A stretch of 39,010 nt of DNA from Devosia sp. Its GTDB lineage: Bacteria > Pseudomonadota > Alphaproteobacteria > Rhizobiales > Devosiaceae. Made by a program: the position numbers and the translations under genes. The first letter of the stretch is position 1. Every line of letters begins with the position of its first letter. The DNA lies in contig JAUXUM010000064.1 in NCBI GenBank assembly GCA_030680995.1, positions 1 to 39,010 of the forward strand. Direction: 5' to 3'. The notes beneath the pieces were generated by a model, which was not told the origin of the DNA, did not search any database, and was given only the letters and a program-made list of their open reading frames with translations. Positions 6,737 through 17,677 of the stretch are shown here, one piece after another.

Positions 6737-7261
6737 TCAGGCGCAGGCCTTGTCGATCTCGGTCATCGCCGCCGTCACCCCGCCGAGCGAATAGGTGTCG
6801 GTGGTATTGGTGCCGCGCTGGCTGGTGCCCTTGACCACCAGCGCCGAGCCGGCCTTGAGCGCGGCGACGAAATTTGCCTCGTCTCCGGCGCTGGCGAGCC
6901 AGGCCGCTTCGCCTTCGGTGACCATCGGATAGGTCTTGCCGTCGATGGTGGCGCTCGCACCGGCGCCGGAAGTGTTGAAGGGATAGCCGATCAGCGTCTG
7001 CACCTCGTTCTTGGTCCCCAACCCCTTGCGGTGAATGACCAGGAAATGGATGGGGCTGCGGTTGACCCCGTCGGGTGCGGACTTTTCAGGCTGGCTGGAA
7101 ATATAGCACATTTCGCCATTGGCGTCCCTGCCCTTCCAGGCGGTCCAGGCCTTGAACGTTCCCAGATTGGTCGCTTCCTGCGCGATCGCCGGAGCGGCAA
7201 AGCTCGAAGCGGCGAGGCAGGCAACGAGGCTCAAAACGAGGCCAAGTCGAGATGATGTCAT
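6737..7261 (-). CDS. IalB-family secreted protein (copy 2)
   Basis: A 174-aa protein with a signal peptide (LGLVLSLVACLAASSFAAPA, cleavage near AIAQ). The IalB-like mature domain runs from GTFKAWTAWKGRDANGEMCY through HFLVIHRKGLGTKNEV to a C-terminal Cys-Ala. Both copies share the order FKAW/FRDW, a Cys about 18 residues on, GYPF/GFAF and AAWL, so they are paralogues. The ATG at 7261 follows AGGGGTG; the track begins at a GTG three codons earlier. The gap to copy 1 is 130 bp, and the two may be transcribed together in the order copy 2, copy 1. Confidence 0.85.
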   Translation of the reverse strand: MTSSRLGLVLSLVACLAASSFAAPAIAQEATNLGTFKAWTAWKGRDANGEMCYISSQPEKSAPDGVNRSPIHFLVIHRKGLGTKNEVQTLIGYPFNTSGAGASATIDGKTYPMVTEGEAAWLASAGDEANFVAALKAGSALVVKGTSQRGTNTTDTYSLGGVTAAMTEIDKACA

Positions 7262-7452
7262 CGAAAACACCCCTAGTCCCTAAGGTTGCACCATCAGCAT
7301 CCGCACCATGGCATCGTGCCACCGCATGGTTACCAAGGTCTCAAAGCCGAAGCGCATTTGAATTAATTGGCGACCATAGCGGCAATCGTGTCGGCATTTT
7401 GGCGCGCGCCGGCAGGTTATTGCCTGTTTGCCGTCCGAGGGTGAAGGAAGAG

Positions 7453-8010
7453 TTAACCAATTCGCAGCAGTCGGGCGGCCAGGGGATACGACTGTTCCAC
7501 CAGATAGGGGCCGCCGCCGACCGAATCGCGGCTGGAAAACAGCACGAACCGCCCCACCGCAAATTCCAGCGGCTCGAAGCGCCCCGAAAAGGTCATCAGG
7601 CGCGCCAACTCCCCCGCCGAGGTGCCGCGCAGCCGCGCCAGCGACACATGCGGGACGAACTTGCGGCCCTCCGGCTCGAGGCCGAGCCGCTGCAGCACCC
7701 GTTCCTGCGCCGCCTGCAGCCGCTGCAGCGCGCCGTTGTTCTCGACCCCGGCATATAGCGCCCGCGGCTTGTCGCCGCCGAACGAGCCCAGATGCCCGAG
7801 CTTGATGGTGAAGGCTTCGCTGTTGGTCAGCCGGTCCAGCCCATCGGTCACCTCGTTGGCGGTCGCATAATCGACATCGCCGATGAAACGGAGCGTGATG
7901 TGGTAGTTTTCCGGATCGATCCAGCGGGCGCCATAGAGGCCGCCGCGTTTAAGCGAGAGTGCGAATGCCACATCGTGTGGGACTTCGAGACCAGTGAAGA
8001 GTCTGGGCAA
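7453..8010 (-). CDS. thpR: RNA 2',3'-cyclic phosphodiesterase ThpR (2'-5' RNA ligase family)
   Basis: A 185-aa member of the 2H phosphoesterase superfamily. The two catalytic HxT/S motifs are HITLRF (about residue 41) and HVSLAR (about 130). The enzyme opens 2',3'-cyclic phosphates of RNA ends; reverse ligase activity is known in vitro. The ORF track runs on into the upstream insertion sequence, so I set the start at TTG 8010, which has GGAGGGG five bases upstream and gives the usual family N-terminus PRLFTGLEVP. The ISAs1 element begins 100 bp upstream and may have displaced the native promoter. Confidence 0.9.
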   Translation of the reverse strand: MPRLFTGLEVPHDVAFALSLKRGGLYGARWIDPENYHITLRFIGDVDYATANEVTDGLDRLTNSEAFTIKLGHLGSFGGDKPRALYAGVENNGALQRLQAAQERVLQRLGLEPEGRKFVPHVSLARLRGTSAGELARLMTFSGRFEPLEFAVGRFVLFSSRDSVGGGPYLVEQSYPLAARLLRIG

Positions 8011-8100
8011 TTGCCCCTCCTCTTTCCAACCAGGGAACGCGATTCGCAGCACACGCACGACAACCCTAGCCGTCAACCCGGGGAGCCGCAATGGGGGTTG

Positions 8101-8110
8101 CGACCGGTTC
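8101..8110. repeat. Target-site duplication of the ISAs1-family element, left copy
   Basis: CGACCGGTTC is identical to 9382-9391 on the other side of the element. Ten base pairs is within the size known for ISAs1 insertions. Confidence 0.92.
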
Positions 8111-9381
8111 CAGGGCGACGGGTTCAGGTTAACGCCGAATGTGGGTTGACGGTTTGGACCTGGGCTATCGGAGGGGGGACGGTTCTGATTCCATCTGGAG
8201 CTTCTGATTCTGGAGGTCTCGATGTTGGATGTTCCGCCCAAGCCGCGCCTGCGCAGCTTGCTCGAACACTTTGCGGTCATCGGCGACCCGCGCCAGTCGT
8301 GGAAGGTGATGTATCCGCTGCGGGAGGTCATCCTGCTGGTGGTCTGCGCCACCATCGCGGACTGCGACGACTATGACGAGATCGCCCTGTGGGGCGAGGC
8401 GCACCTTGATTTCCTGCGCGGGCTGTCGGAGTTCCACTTCGGGATCCCCTGCGAGGACTGGCTGCGCGATCTGATGAACCGCATCGACCCGGCCTTGTTC
8501 CGCGCCTGTTTCGAGGCCTGGGTCGCCGAGCGCTGGCCGCAGCCGGCCAGGCTGGTGGCGCTCGACGGCAAGACCTCCCGCGGCAGCCGTGACGACGCCG
8601 GCGAACGCAAGGCCCTGCATCTGGTCTCCGCCTTCGCCACCGACCGCGACCTCGTGCTCGGCCAGGAGGCGGTGACGGAGAAGTCCAACGAGATCACCGC
8701 CATCCCGCTGCTGCTGGAGCGCCTGGCGCTGGACGGGGCGCTGGTGAGCATCGACGCCATGGGCTGCAACCCGGCCATCGCCCAGAACATCCTCGACGCC
8801 CAGGCCGACTACCTGCTGGCCGTGAAGGACAATCAGCCCACCCTGCACGCCGAGATCGAAAGCTATTTCGACACCGCCCCCACCCAAGAGGTCCAGGTCT
8901 TCCAGGATATCGACAAGGGCCATGGACGGATCGAGAGCCGCACCTGCCGTGTCTCCAGCACCATCGACTGGCTGCAGGCCGACCGCGCCTTCCCCGGCGC
9001 CTTCCGCTTCCCCGAGGCCGCCGCCATCGCCGTCATCGACACCCGCGTCGAACACAAGGGCCGGATCGCCACCGCCCGGCGATCCTACATCACCTCGCGC
9101 CCCCTGTCGGCATTGGACCTCGCCCAGGCCGTGCGCGGTCACTGGGGCATCGAAAACAAGCTGCACTGGGTGCTCGACGTCGACTTTGGCGAAGACCGAT
9201 CCCGACTGACCGGCCACGGCGCCCACAACATGGCCATCGTCCGCCACTTCGCCATCAATCTGGTCCGAACCAGGACCGACAAAAAATCCATCAAGTCCCG
9301 CAGAAAATGCGCCTCCTGGGACACCAGATATCTCCTCGGCATCCTCTCTCAATCCACCGTTAACCTGGACTCGTAGCCCTG
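8111..9381 (+). mobile_element. ISAs1-family insertion sequence, complete
   Basis: A 1271-bp element with imperfect inverted repeats: left CAGGGCGACGGGTTCAGGTT (8111 onward) and right, reverse-complemented, CAGGGCTACGAGTCCAGGTT (ending 9381), 21 of 24 positions identical. It is flanked by the perfect 10-bp direct repeat CGACCGGTTC (8101-8110 and 9382-9391). One intact transposase fills it. The exact duplication and unbroken gene indicate a fairly recent insertion. Confidence 0.95.
8222..9376 (+). CDS. ISAs1-family transposase
   Basis: A full-length 384-aa DDE transposase. It has an N-terminal region with DPRQSWKVMYPL (DDE_Tnp_1-associated domain), first Asp in ALDGKTSRGS, second in VSIDAMGCN with the typical AVKDNQP further on, and Glu in the terminal block HWGIENKLHWVLDVDFGEDRSR. 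The ATG at 8222 follows GGAGGTC. No disruption is seen. This gene belongs only to the insertion sequence. Confidence 0.96.
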   Translation: MLDVPPKPRLRSLLEHFAVIGDPRQSWKVMYPLREVILLVVCATIADCDDYDEIALWGEAHLDFLRGLSEFHFGIPCEDWLRDLMNRIDPALFRACFEAWVAERWPQPARLVALDGKTSRGSRDDAGERKALHLVSAFATDRDLVLGQEAVTEKSNEITAIPLLLERLALDGALVSIDAMGCNPAIAQNILDAQADYLLAVKDNQPTLHAEIESYFDTAPTQEVQVFQDIDKGHGRIESRTCRVSSTIDWLQADRAFPGAFRFPEAAAIAVIDTRVEHKGRIATARRSYITSRPLSALDLAQAVRGHWGIENKLHWVLDVDFGEDRSRLTGHGAHNMAIVRHFAINLVRTRTDKKSIKSRRKCASWDTRYLLGILSQSTVNLDS

Positions 9382-9454
9382 CGACCGGTTCCCGGACGCT
9401 CCTTCACGGGTGAGCGGGCAGGCGAAGTTTCCCCTCTAAACTCAAACGGCTGCG

Positions 9455-9500
9455 CCGCATTACAACGCGGTAAGGACCGCGTAGCTCTCTTGTAATGCGG
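9455..9500. repeat. Long bipartite inverted repeat upstream of the BI-1 family gene
   Basis: CCGCATTACAA (9455-9465) pairs with TTGTAATGCGG (9490-9500), and inside it CGCGGT (9466-9471) pairs with ACCGCG (9476-9481) around AAGG. An 8-nt asymmetric bulge, TAGCTCTC, separates the two stems on one side. As RNA this is a 17-bp structured hairpin ending 86 bp before the gene start. It may be a leader structure, a terminator-like element or a small inverted-repeat element. Confidence 0.6.
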
Positions 9501-9586
9501 GCCGCGCGCCGCCATATTAGCGGCCAGGATCGAGTGCGCCCGTTGCGACGCTCTCGATGATGCGTCGCCAGCAAAGGGATATGATC

Positions 9587-10312
9587 ATGGCTGAATTCGA
9601 CCGATCGACAATTGCCGCGCGGGCCGGAACCGCCGCGGTCATGGATGAGGGCCTGCGCAGCTACATGCTGCGGGTCTACAATTACATGGGCATCGGGCTG
9701 GCCGTGACCGGCTTCGTCGCCTATTTCTTCAATCGGTGGCTCGAGACCACGCCCGGCATGATGGAAGCGTTCTACACCAGCCCGCTGATGTGGGTGGTGG
9801 CGCTCTCCCCGCTGGCCTTCGTGCTGGTGCTGAGCTTCGGCATCCAGAAGATGAGCGTCGGCGCCGCGCAGCTGACCTTCTGGGCCTTCGCCATGGTGAT
9901 GGGGCTTTCGCTGTCGTCGATCTTTGCGGTCTATACCGACGCTTCGATCGCCAAGGTGTTCTTCATCACCGCCGCGACCTTCGGCGCCATGAGCCTCTGG
10001 GGTTACACCACCAAGCGCGATCTGACCGGCATGGGCAGCTTCCTGTTCATGGGTCTGATCGGGCTGATCATCGCCATGGTGGTCAACATCTTCCTGGCGT
10101 CGAGCATGCTCGAATTCGCCATCTCGGCGATCGGCGTGCTGATCTTCGTGGGCCTCACCGCCTACGACACGCAGAAGATCAAGGAAAGCTACTCGGAGAA
10201 CCACGGTGCCGACGCCCTGGCCAAGGGCGCCATCATGGGCGCGCTGCGGCTCTATCTCGACTTCATCAACCTGTTCATGATGCTGCTGCGCCTGTTCGGC
10301 AACAGGGAATAG
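9587..10312 (+). CDS. Bax inhibitor-1/YccA family inner-membrane protein
   Basis: A 241-aa protein with seven predicted hydrophobic segments beginning near YMGIGLAVTGFVAYFF, an N-terminal cytoplasmic AEFDRSTIAARAG typical of alphaproteobacterial members, and the family's final LRLYLDFINLFMMLLRLFG. BI-1 proteins of bacteria are proton-dependent Ca2+ leak channels or FtsH modulators (YccA); the role here is not determined. Of the ATGs at 9581 and 9587 only the second has a proper distance from AAAGGG. A strong terminator follows. Confidence 0.93.
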   Translation: MAEFDRSTIAARAGTAAVMDEGLRSYMLRVYNYMGIGLAVTGFVAYFFNRWLETTPGMMEAFYTSPLMWVVALSPLAFVLVLSFGIQKMSVGAAQLTFWAFAMVMGLSLSSIFAVYTDASIAKVFFITAATFGAMSLWGYTTKRDLTGMGSFLFMGLIGLIIAMVVNIFLASSMLEFAISAIGVLIFVGLTAYDTQKIKESYSENHGADALAKGAIMGALRLYLDFINLFMMLLRLFGNRE

Positions 10313-10349
10313 CGATAGCAGCAATCAGCAAGTCCGATTGGAAATCGGA

Positions 10350-10383
10350 GGGGCCGCGGTCTACAAAGGCCGCGGCCCTTTCA
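10350..10383 (+). terminator. Rho-independent terminator after the BI-1 gene
   Basis: GGGCCGCGG (10351-10359) and CCGCGGCCC (10370-10378) form a 9-bp GC stem, followed by TTTCATTT. It ends about where the next gene begins, so that gene probably needs its own promoter or is read from a very short leader. Confidence 0.8.
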
Positions 10384-10384
10384 T

Positions 10385-10897
10385 TTGGAAACTCCAGACT
10401 TGTCCGAGCTTTCGATCCGTCCCTTCGCCTGGCGCGACGTCCCCGGGATCACCGCCATCTACCGTCACTATGTCGAGAACTCCGTCGCCACCTTCGACCT
10501 CGAGGCGCCGGGCGAAACCTTCATGGCCGAGAAGTTCGGCCATATGGTCGAGCTGGGGCATCCGGCGGTGGTCGCCGAGCGCGACGGCCGGCTGCTGGGC
10601 TATGCCTATGCCTCCATCTACCGGCCGCGGCCGGCCTATCGCTTCACTTGCGAGGACACGGTCTACTGCGCGCCCGATGCGCAGGGCCAGGGCATCGGCA
10701 CCGCGCTCGTCTCGCACGTCATCGAGCTCAGCCGCGAGTTCGGTTTCAAGCAGATGATCGGAGTCATTACCGGAGAGAGCACGGGCTCTATCCGGCTGCA
10801 CGAAAAGCTCGGCTTCCGGGTGGTCGGCACCTATGACCAGGTCGGCTACAAGTTCGATCGCTGGCTCGACATCGTGCACATGCAGAAGGCGCTGTAG
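10385..10897 (+). CDS. GNAT N-acetyltransferase, phosphinothricin/methionine-sulfoximine acetyltransferase-like
   Basis: A 170-aa acetyltransferase with the acetyl-CoA motif A QGQGIGTALVSHVI near residue 98 and the signature YRHYVENSVATFD shared with Pat/MddA-type enzymes that acetylate phosphinothricin or methionine sulfoximine. The substrate here is unproven. Start choice is uncertain: TTG 10385 and TTG 10400 are the only nearby options and neither has a clear RBS, because the terminator of the previous gene directly abuts them. Confidence 0.85.
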   Translation: METPDLSELSIRPFAWRDVPGITAIYRHYVENSVATFDLEAPGETFMAEKFGHMVELGHPAVVAERDGRLLGYAYASIYRPRPAYRFTCEDTVYCAPDAQGQGIGTALVSHVIELSREFGFKQMIGVITGESTGSIRLHEKLGFRVVGTYDQVGYKFDRWLDIVHMQKAL

Positions 10898-10904
10898 GCG
10901 CTCG

Positions 10905-11297
10905 TCACTTCACCAGCGCCAGCTGCGGATCGAGCACGCGGAGCACCGCATCGAGGTCGTGCCCGCGCTTGAGCACCCGGCCGTCCTGGCTCATGACTAT
11001 GTATTGCCCCTGCCGCTGCCTGAGCCTGGGGTTCTTCTCGATCACGTAGACCGGATGCTCGGAGTTGCGGCAATAGACGGAGAACAGCGCCCGCTCGCGC
11101 AGGAAATCCATGGCGTAATCGTGCCAATCGCCTTGGGAAACCTTGCGGCCGTAAAGATTGAGGATGGCTGTCAGTTCGAACCTGCTGAAGCTCACGGCCG
11201 GCAGGCCCCTTGAGAGCTGGCCTGTTCGCGATCGGCCCGCGGCATGCCCGAAATCGATGAGCAGGCCCGAGCCGCGCTGCGAAGGTTCTTCAACCAT
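10905..11297 (-). CDS. DUF2794 family protein
   Basis: A 130-aa cytoplasmic protein of the alphaproteobacterial DUF2794 family. The recognisable core is VSFSRFELTAILNLYGRKVS, DWHDYAMDFL and the end VLDPQLALVK. Function is unknown. I chose the ATG at 11297, preceded by GAGG, because the longer ORF start gives a non-conserved basic extension. It lies in the same direction as the DUF1223 gene and acnA, a neighbourhood I recall as common in Rhizobiales. Confidence 0.85.
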   Translation of the reverse strand: MVEEPSQRGSGLLIDFGHAAGRSRTGQLSRGLPAVSFSRFELTAILNLYGRKVSQGDWHDYAMDFLRERALFSVYCRNSEHPVYVIEKNPRLRQRQGQYIVMSQDGRVLKRGHDLDAVLRVLDPQLALVK

Positions 11298-11601
11298 TCC
11301 GCATCCTCGTTGCACAGACCTCATGATCGCGGGATTTTCCGCGGGATGCAAGCGGCTCAAAACCTCCGCAACCGGCTATGGGACAGCGCCAAATACCTAA
11401 TTTTGGTCACAATCCCTCCCTTGTTGCGCCAGAATGGATTTCTACAAATGGAACATTGCCTCCAGTGGCTGGCATCCGGGCTGACCGAGCCCCCAAACCA
11501 CGATGCCCGGGTGCCAGCCGCCCCTACATGCACCAGTCATTCTTGCTCCCGTCTGCCTCCGGCAGGCGGGAGTTCTGTTTTGGCCCTGTGGACAGCCCCG
11601 C
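11298..11601. other. Gene-free gap with two imperfect inverted repeats
   Basis: No credible ORF is present. Two structures stand out. GGCTGGCATCCGGGC (11467-11481) pairs with GCCCGGGTGCCAGCC (11505-11519) over 15 bp with one G-T pair. CTCCCGTCTGCC (11546-11557) pairs with GGCAGGCGGGAG (11561-11572) around TCC, also with one wobble, and is followed by TTCTGTTTT. The second could terminate plus-strand transcription. Both may be members of intergenic repeat families. Confidence 0.6.
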
Positions 11602-12330
11602 TCAGCGCAGGAACGACGCCGCGCCGATGATGCGCCCGGGCAGCCCGTTGCGCTCTTCCTGAACAAGGATCACGGCGCCGTTGGAGCCTTCCCGCAGCAC
11701 CTCGGCGAGCGGCAGCTTGAGCCTGGCGCCGGTTGCCGGCTCCCACATGCCCAGCAGCTGCCGGCCGGTGACGATCTGCGTATAGACGATCTTCTTGCCT
11801 TCGTTCTCGCCCCGCTCGATCGCGACCTCGGCCCGGTCGACGAAGGTCACCAGCCACACCACTGATTCGTTGAGGCCCGCCTTTGGAGCGATGCTGATCC
11901 TGAGCATGCCGCCATGGCTCCTGAACTCGACCGGCAGCACCAGTTCACTGTTCTGGATGGCGATGTCGACTTCCTGCCGGCGCGAACCGACCACCCCCTC
12001 GGCGCCGTTCACCACCAGCTGCGGCGTGAAGATGCGCGAGGAGCCCCAGCGCTGCGCATAGGCGCGCTGGTGATCGGAATTGGCCTTGTCGCCGAAGGTA
12101 TCGGGCCAGCCGATATAGTCCCAGTAGTCGACATGATAGGCCAGCGCAATGATGTCGGACTTCTTGCCCAGTTCCGCCAGCACCGCGTCCGCCGCCGGGC
12201 AGGAGGAACAGCCCTGGCTGGTGAACAGCTCCAGCACCGCCTTGGGGTTTTGGCGCACTTCGCCCGCCCCTGCCGGTGAGGTGAAAACGATCGCAAGGGC
12301 GACTACGGCAGCAAGGAGTCGAGGAAACAT
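11602..12330 (-). CDS. DUF1223 family secreted thioredoxin-fold protein
   Basis: A 242-aa protein with a signal peptide (FPRLLAAVVALAIVFTSPAG, cleavage near AGAGE). The DUF1223 domain begins AVLELFTSQGCSSCPAADAVL, where CSSC is a CxxC redox-type motif, and continues HVDYWDYIGWPD and TPQLVVNG. A periplasmic redox or metal-related role is suggested by the fold, but none is established. The ATG at 12330 has AAGAAGG upstream. It follows acnA by 85 bp on the same strand. Confidence 0.88.
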   Translation of the reverse strand: MFPRLLAAVVALAIVFTSPAGAGEVRQNPKAVLELFTSQGCSSCPAADAVLAELGKKSDIIALAYHVDYWDYIGWPDTFGDKANSDHQRAYAQRWGSSRIFTPQLVVNGAEGVVGSRRQEVDIAIQNSELVLPVEFRSHGGMLRISIAPKAGLNESVVWLVTFVDRAEVAIERGENEGKKIVYTQIVTGRQLLGMWEPATGARLKLPLAEVLREGSNGAVILVQEERNGLPGRIIGAASFLR

Positions 12331-12415
12331 GGCGACCTTCTTAGGCACGCCCCTCAACAAGTGCGAGTCAATTTGGCGTTAGCTCGACGGCCGAACGCCC
12401 GGCGGACCCCGCCTC

Positions 12416-15178
<2,763 letters not shown>

Positions 15179-15362
15179 GGGGTTCGCCTGTCTCTTGTCG
15201 TTTTCGTGCGCCTGCTAGAGCCGCGCGGCGGACCGAAAGAGGGGCCCGTTGGGGCATCGGGGCGCAAGCGCCTGACTGGAGGCATTCCAATCTAGGAGGG
15301 CTTATAGAGAAACAAATTCCCGCTTGCCAGCCCGGACTTTCTTCCAATACGAGATGGGAGCC

Positions 15363-16004
15363 ATGAGCCCGTCCCACGCCCTCCCGCAGCGCCGTTTGAA
15401 AGTTTCCGGCCTTTGCTGCCGGCGCGGCGAGCGCCTCCTGATCGACCAGCTCGACTTCGAGGTGGCTGCCGGAGAAATCCTGCTGCTGCGCGGTCCCAAC
15501 GGCGCCGGCAAGACCACGCTGTTGCTCGCCCTGGCCGGCGTCGTGCGGCCCGAGGCCGGCAGCATCGCGCTGACCGGCGGCGAGGCCGACGCGGGATCCA
15601 TGTCCGACCTGCATCTGCTGGGGCATCGGGCGGCGGTCAAGCCGCGCCTGACGGTCGCCGAGAATCTGCGATTCTGGGCCGACATGAACGGCGGCGAGCG
15701 GGCGCTGATCGAACCGGCACTGGTCGCCGCCGGCCTTGCCCATGCCGAAGCGCTGGAGGCCGGCCACCTCTCCGCCGGGCAGACCCGCAGACTGGCGCTG
15801 GCACGCCTGCTCGTCGCCGAGCGGCCGGTCTGGCTGCTCGACGAGCCGACCGCCGCCCTCGACAGCGATGGCGAATTGCTGGTCGGCCGGCTGCTCGACG
15901 CCCATCTTCTGCGCGGCGGCCTGGTCGTCGCCGCCACGCATCACGATCTGGCGCTCCGGCCCCCGGTCCGTCTCAGAACCCTCACTCTGGGAGTTCCGGC
16001 ATGA
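15363..16004 (+). CDS. ccmA: Heme exporter ATP-binding protein CcmA
   Basis: A 213-aa ABC ATPase of the cytochrome c maturation system I; with CcmB/CcmC it releases holo-CcmE at the inner membrane. Walker A is GPNGAGKTTLL, the signature is LSAGQTRRLALARLL and Walker B is VWLLDEPTAALD. The ATG at 15363 gives the usual length; the track's upstream start adds a poorly conserved stretch, and ATG 15354 is also possible. Its stop overlaps the start of ccmB. Confidence 0.93.
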   Translation: MSPSHALPQRRLKVSGLCCRRGERLLIDQLDFEVAAGEILLLRGPNGAGKTTLLLALAGVVRPEAGSIALTGGEADAGSMSDLHLLGHRAAVKPRLTVAENLRFWADMNGGERALIEPALVAAGLAHAEALEAGHLSAGQTRRLALARLLVAERPVWLLDEPTAALDSDGELLVGRLLDAHLLRGGLVVAATHHDLALRPPVRLRTLTLGVPA

Positions 16005-16654
16005 GGGCGTTCACCGCGCTGATCGCCCGCGACCTGCGGCTCAGCCTCCGCATAGGCGGGGAGGCGCTGACGCTGGTGCTGTTCTTCGTGATGATCGGGG
16101 TGATCGTTCCCTTCGCCATCGGGCCGGACAAGGGGCAATTGGCGCGGCTGGCGCCGGGTATCGTCTGGATCGCCGCCTTCCTCTCGATGCTGCTGGGCCT
16201 CGACCGCCTGTTCCGCAATGACGACGACGACGGTTCGCTGCTCCTGTTCCGGCACGCCGCCATCCCGCTCGAAGCCATTGTTGCCGCAAAAACAATCGCG
16301 CACTGGCTCCTCACCGCGCTGCCGCTGCTCGTGGCGACGCCGGTGCTGGCCATCCTGCTCGCCATGGATTTCGAGAGCTGGTGGCGCACCACATTCTCGC
16401 TGCTGCTGGGTACGCCGGCGCTGGTCGCCTTCGGAGCGCTCGGTGCCGCCGTCACCGTAAGCCTGCGGCGCGGCGGGCTGATCGCCCCGGTGCTGATCCT
16501 GCCGCTTTGCGTGCCCGTCCTGATCTTCGGCGTGGGCGCTATTTCCGGCGGGTCCTCGGGGCCGGCGCTGCTGTTTCTGGCCGCCATCAGTCTCGTCGTC
16601 TCGACCTTCGCGCCATTCGCCGCAGCGCTTGCCTTGCGCGTGGCCGGAGACTAG
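16001..16654 (+). CDS. ccmB: Heme exporter permease CcmB
   Basis: A 217-aa polytopic membrane protein with six hydrophobic segments, starting FTALIARDLRLSLRIGGEAL, the family's N-terminus. ARLAPGIVWIAAFLSMLLGLDRLF is typical of CcmB. The ATG at 16001 overlaps the TGA of ccmA by four bases (ATGA). It partners CcmA as the ABC permease in cytochrome c maturation. Confidence 0.95.
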   Translation: MRAFTALIARDLRLSLRIGGEALTLVLFFVMIGVIVPFAIGPDKGQLARLAPGIVWIAAFLSMLLGLDRLFRNDDDDGSLLLFRHAAIPLEAIVAAKTIAHWLLTALPLLVATPVLAILLAMDFESWWRTTFSLLLGTPALVAFGALGAAVTVSLRRGGLIAPVLILPLCVPVLIFGVGAISGGSSGPALLFLAAISLVVSTFAPFAAALALRVAGD

Positions 16655-16748
16655 ACGGTTCTGAATTGATTCTGATCAATCGACGCATCCCGCTTTGGCG
16701 GTAAGGACAGTGGACGCAGAGGATCCGGCACGAGCCGGAAAGATATCC

Positions 16749-17516
16749 ATGACCCTCGACGCAGCAGCCAAGAAGTCCAACTGGTTCAGCCGGCTGGCCC
16801 ATCCGGGCCAGTTCCTGAGCTGGTCGCGCCCACTGGTGCTGCCGCTGGCGGTGCTGTCGGCGCTGCTCTTTGCGATCGGCCTCTGGCTTTCGTTCTTCGC
16901 TTCGCCCGAGGACTATCAGATGGGCGACATGGTGCGGGTGATGTATGTCCACGTGCCCAACGCCTGGCTCAGCCAGTTCGTCTATGGGGTGATGGCGGTC
17001 TCCGCGCTCGGCACGCTGGTCTGGCGGCACCCACTGGCCGACGTCGCCGGCAAGGCCGCCGCGCCGCTGGGCGCGGTGTTCACGGCGCTGGCCCTCTATA
17101 CCGGCGCGCTCTGGGGCCGCCCCACCTGGGGAACGTTCTGGGAATGGGACGGGCGCATGACGTCCACCCTCGTCCTCCTGCTCATCTATCTGGGCATCAT
17201 CGCGCTGTGGCGCGCCTTTGACGACCAGTTGCGCGCCGCGCGCATCGTCGCCATCGTCACCCTGGTCGGCGCCATCAATATCCCGGTGATCAAGTTCTCG
17301 GTTGATTGGTGGAACACGCTGCACCAGCCAGCCAGCATCTTCACCGCCAAAGGACCCAGGATGCCGCTTTCCATCCTCACCCCGCTCCTGATAATGGCCA
17401 TCGCCTTCACCCTGCTCTTCCTCACTCTCCATATCGTGAGCATGCGCACCGAGATCTTCCGCCGCCGCGCCGAGACGCTGTCGCGGCAGGCCGCACTTTC
17501 CGCCGAGGCGAATTGA
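16749..17516 (+). CDS. ccmC: Heme-handling protein CcmC
   Basis: A 255-aa inner-membrane protein of the HemeHandling family that loads heme on CcmE. The tryptophan-rich WGRPTWGTFWEWDGRMTS matches the WWD signature, and conserved histidines occur in VHVPNAWL and TLHQPAS. Six hydrophobic segments are visible. The ATG at 16749 follows GGAAAG; the ORF from 16695 begins at TTG without support. The 94-bp gap after ccmB is the only sizeable one in the operon. Confidence 0.96.
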   Translation: MTLDAAAKKSNWFSRLAHPGQFLSWSRPLVLPLAVLSALLFAIGLWLSFFASPEDYQMGDMVRVMYVHVPNAWLSQFVYGVMAVSALGTLVWRHPLADVAGKAAAPLGAVFTALALYTGALWGRPTWGTFWEWDGRMTSTLVLLLIYLGIIALWRAFDDQLRAARIVAIVTLVGAINIPVIKFSVDWWNTLHQPASIFTAKGPRMPLSILTPLLIMAIAFTLLFLTLHIVSMRTEIFRRRAETLSRQAALSAEAN

Positions 17517-17677
17517 TGGAACACGCAGTTTTCATCCTCTGGGCCTATCTGGGCGTCGCCGTACTCGTCGCGGCGCTTGTCCTTTATGTCGCCTGGGACG
17601 CGCGCCGCGTCGCCGCCAGGCTCAAGGCGCTGGAAGCCAGGGGCATCCGCCGCCGTTCGGCAGGGAAGGCTTCTTGA
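17516..17677 (+). CDS. ccmD: Heme exporter protein CcmD
   Basis: A 53-aa single-span protein, EHAVFILWAYLGVAVLVAAL then a basic tail VAARLKALEARGIRRR. This is the CcmD plan: an N-terminal periplasmic end, one helix and a cytoplasmic charged segment. It stabilises the CcmABC-CcmE complex. The ATG shares one base with the ccmC stop, and the gene lies where ccmD is expected. It appears only inside a longer ORF of the track. Confidence 0.9.
   Translation: MEHAVFILWAYLGVAVLVAALVLYVAWDARRVAARLKALEARGIRRRSAGKAS

Noticed and set aside
8165-9352. 395-aa ORF antisense to the ISAs1 transposase
   Set aside because: It is Gly/Val/Asp-rich without motifs, on the reverse of an intact transposase.
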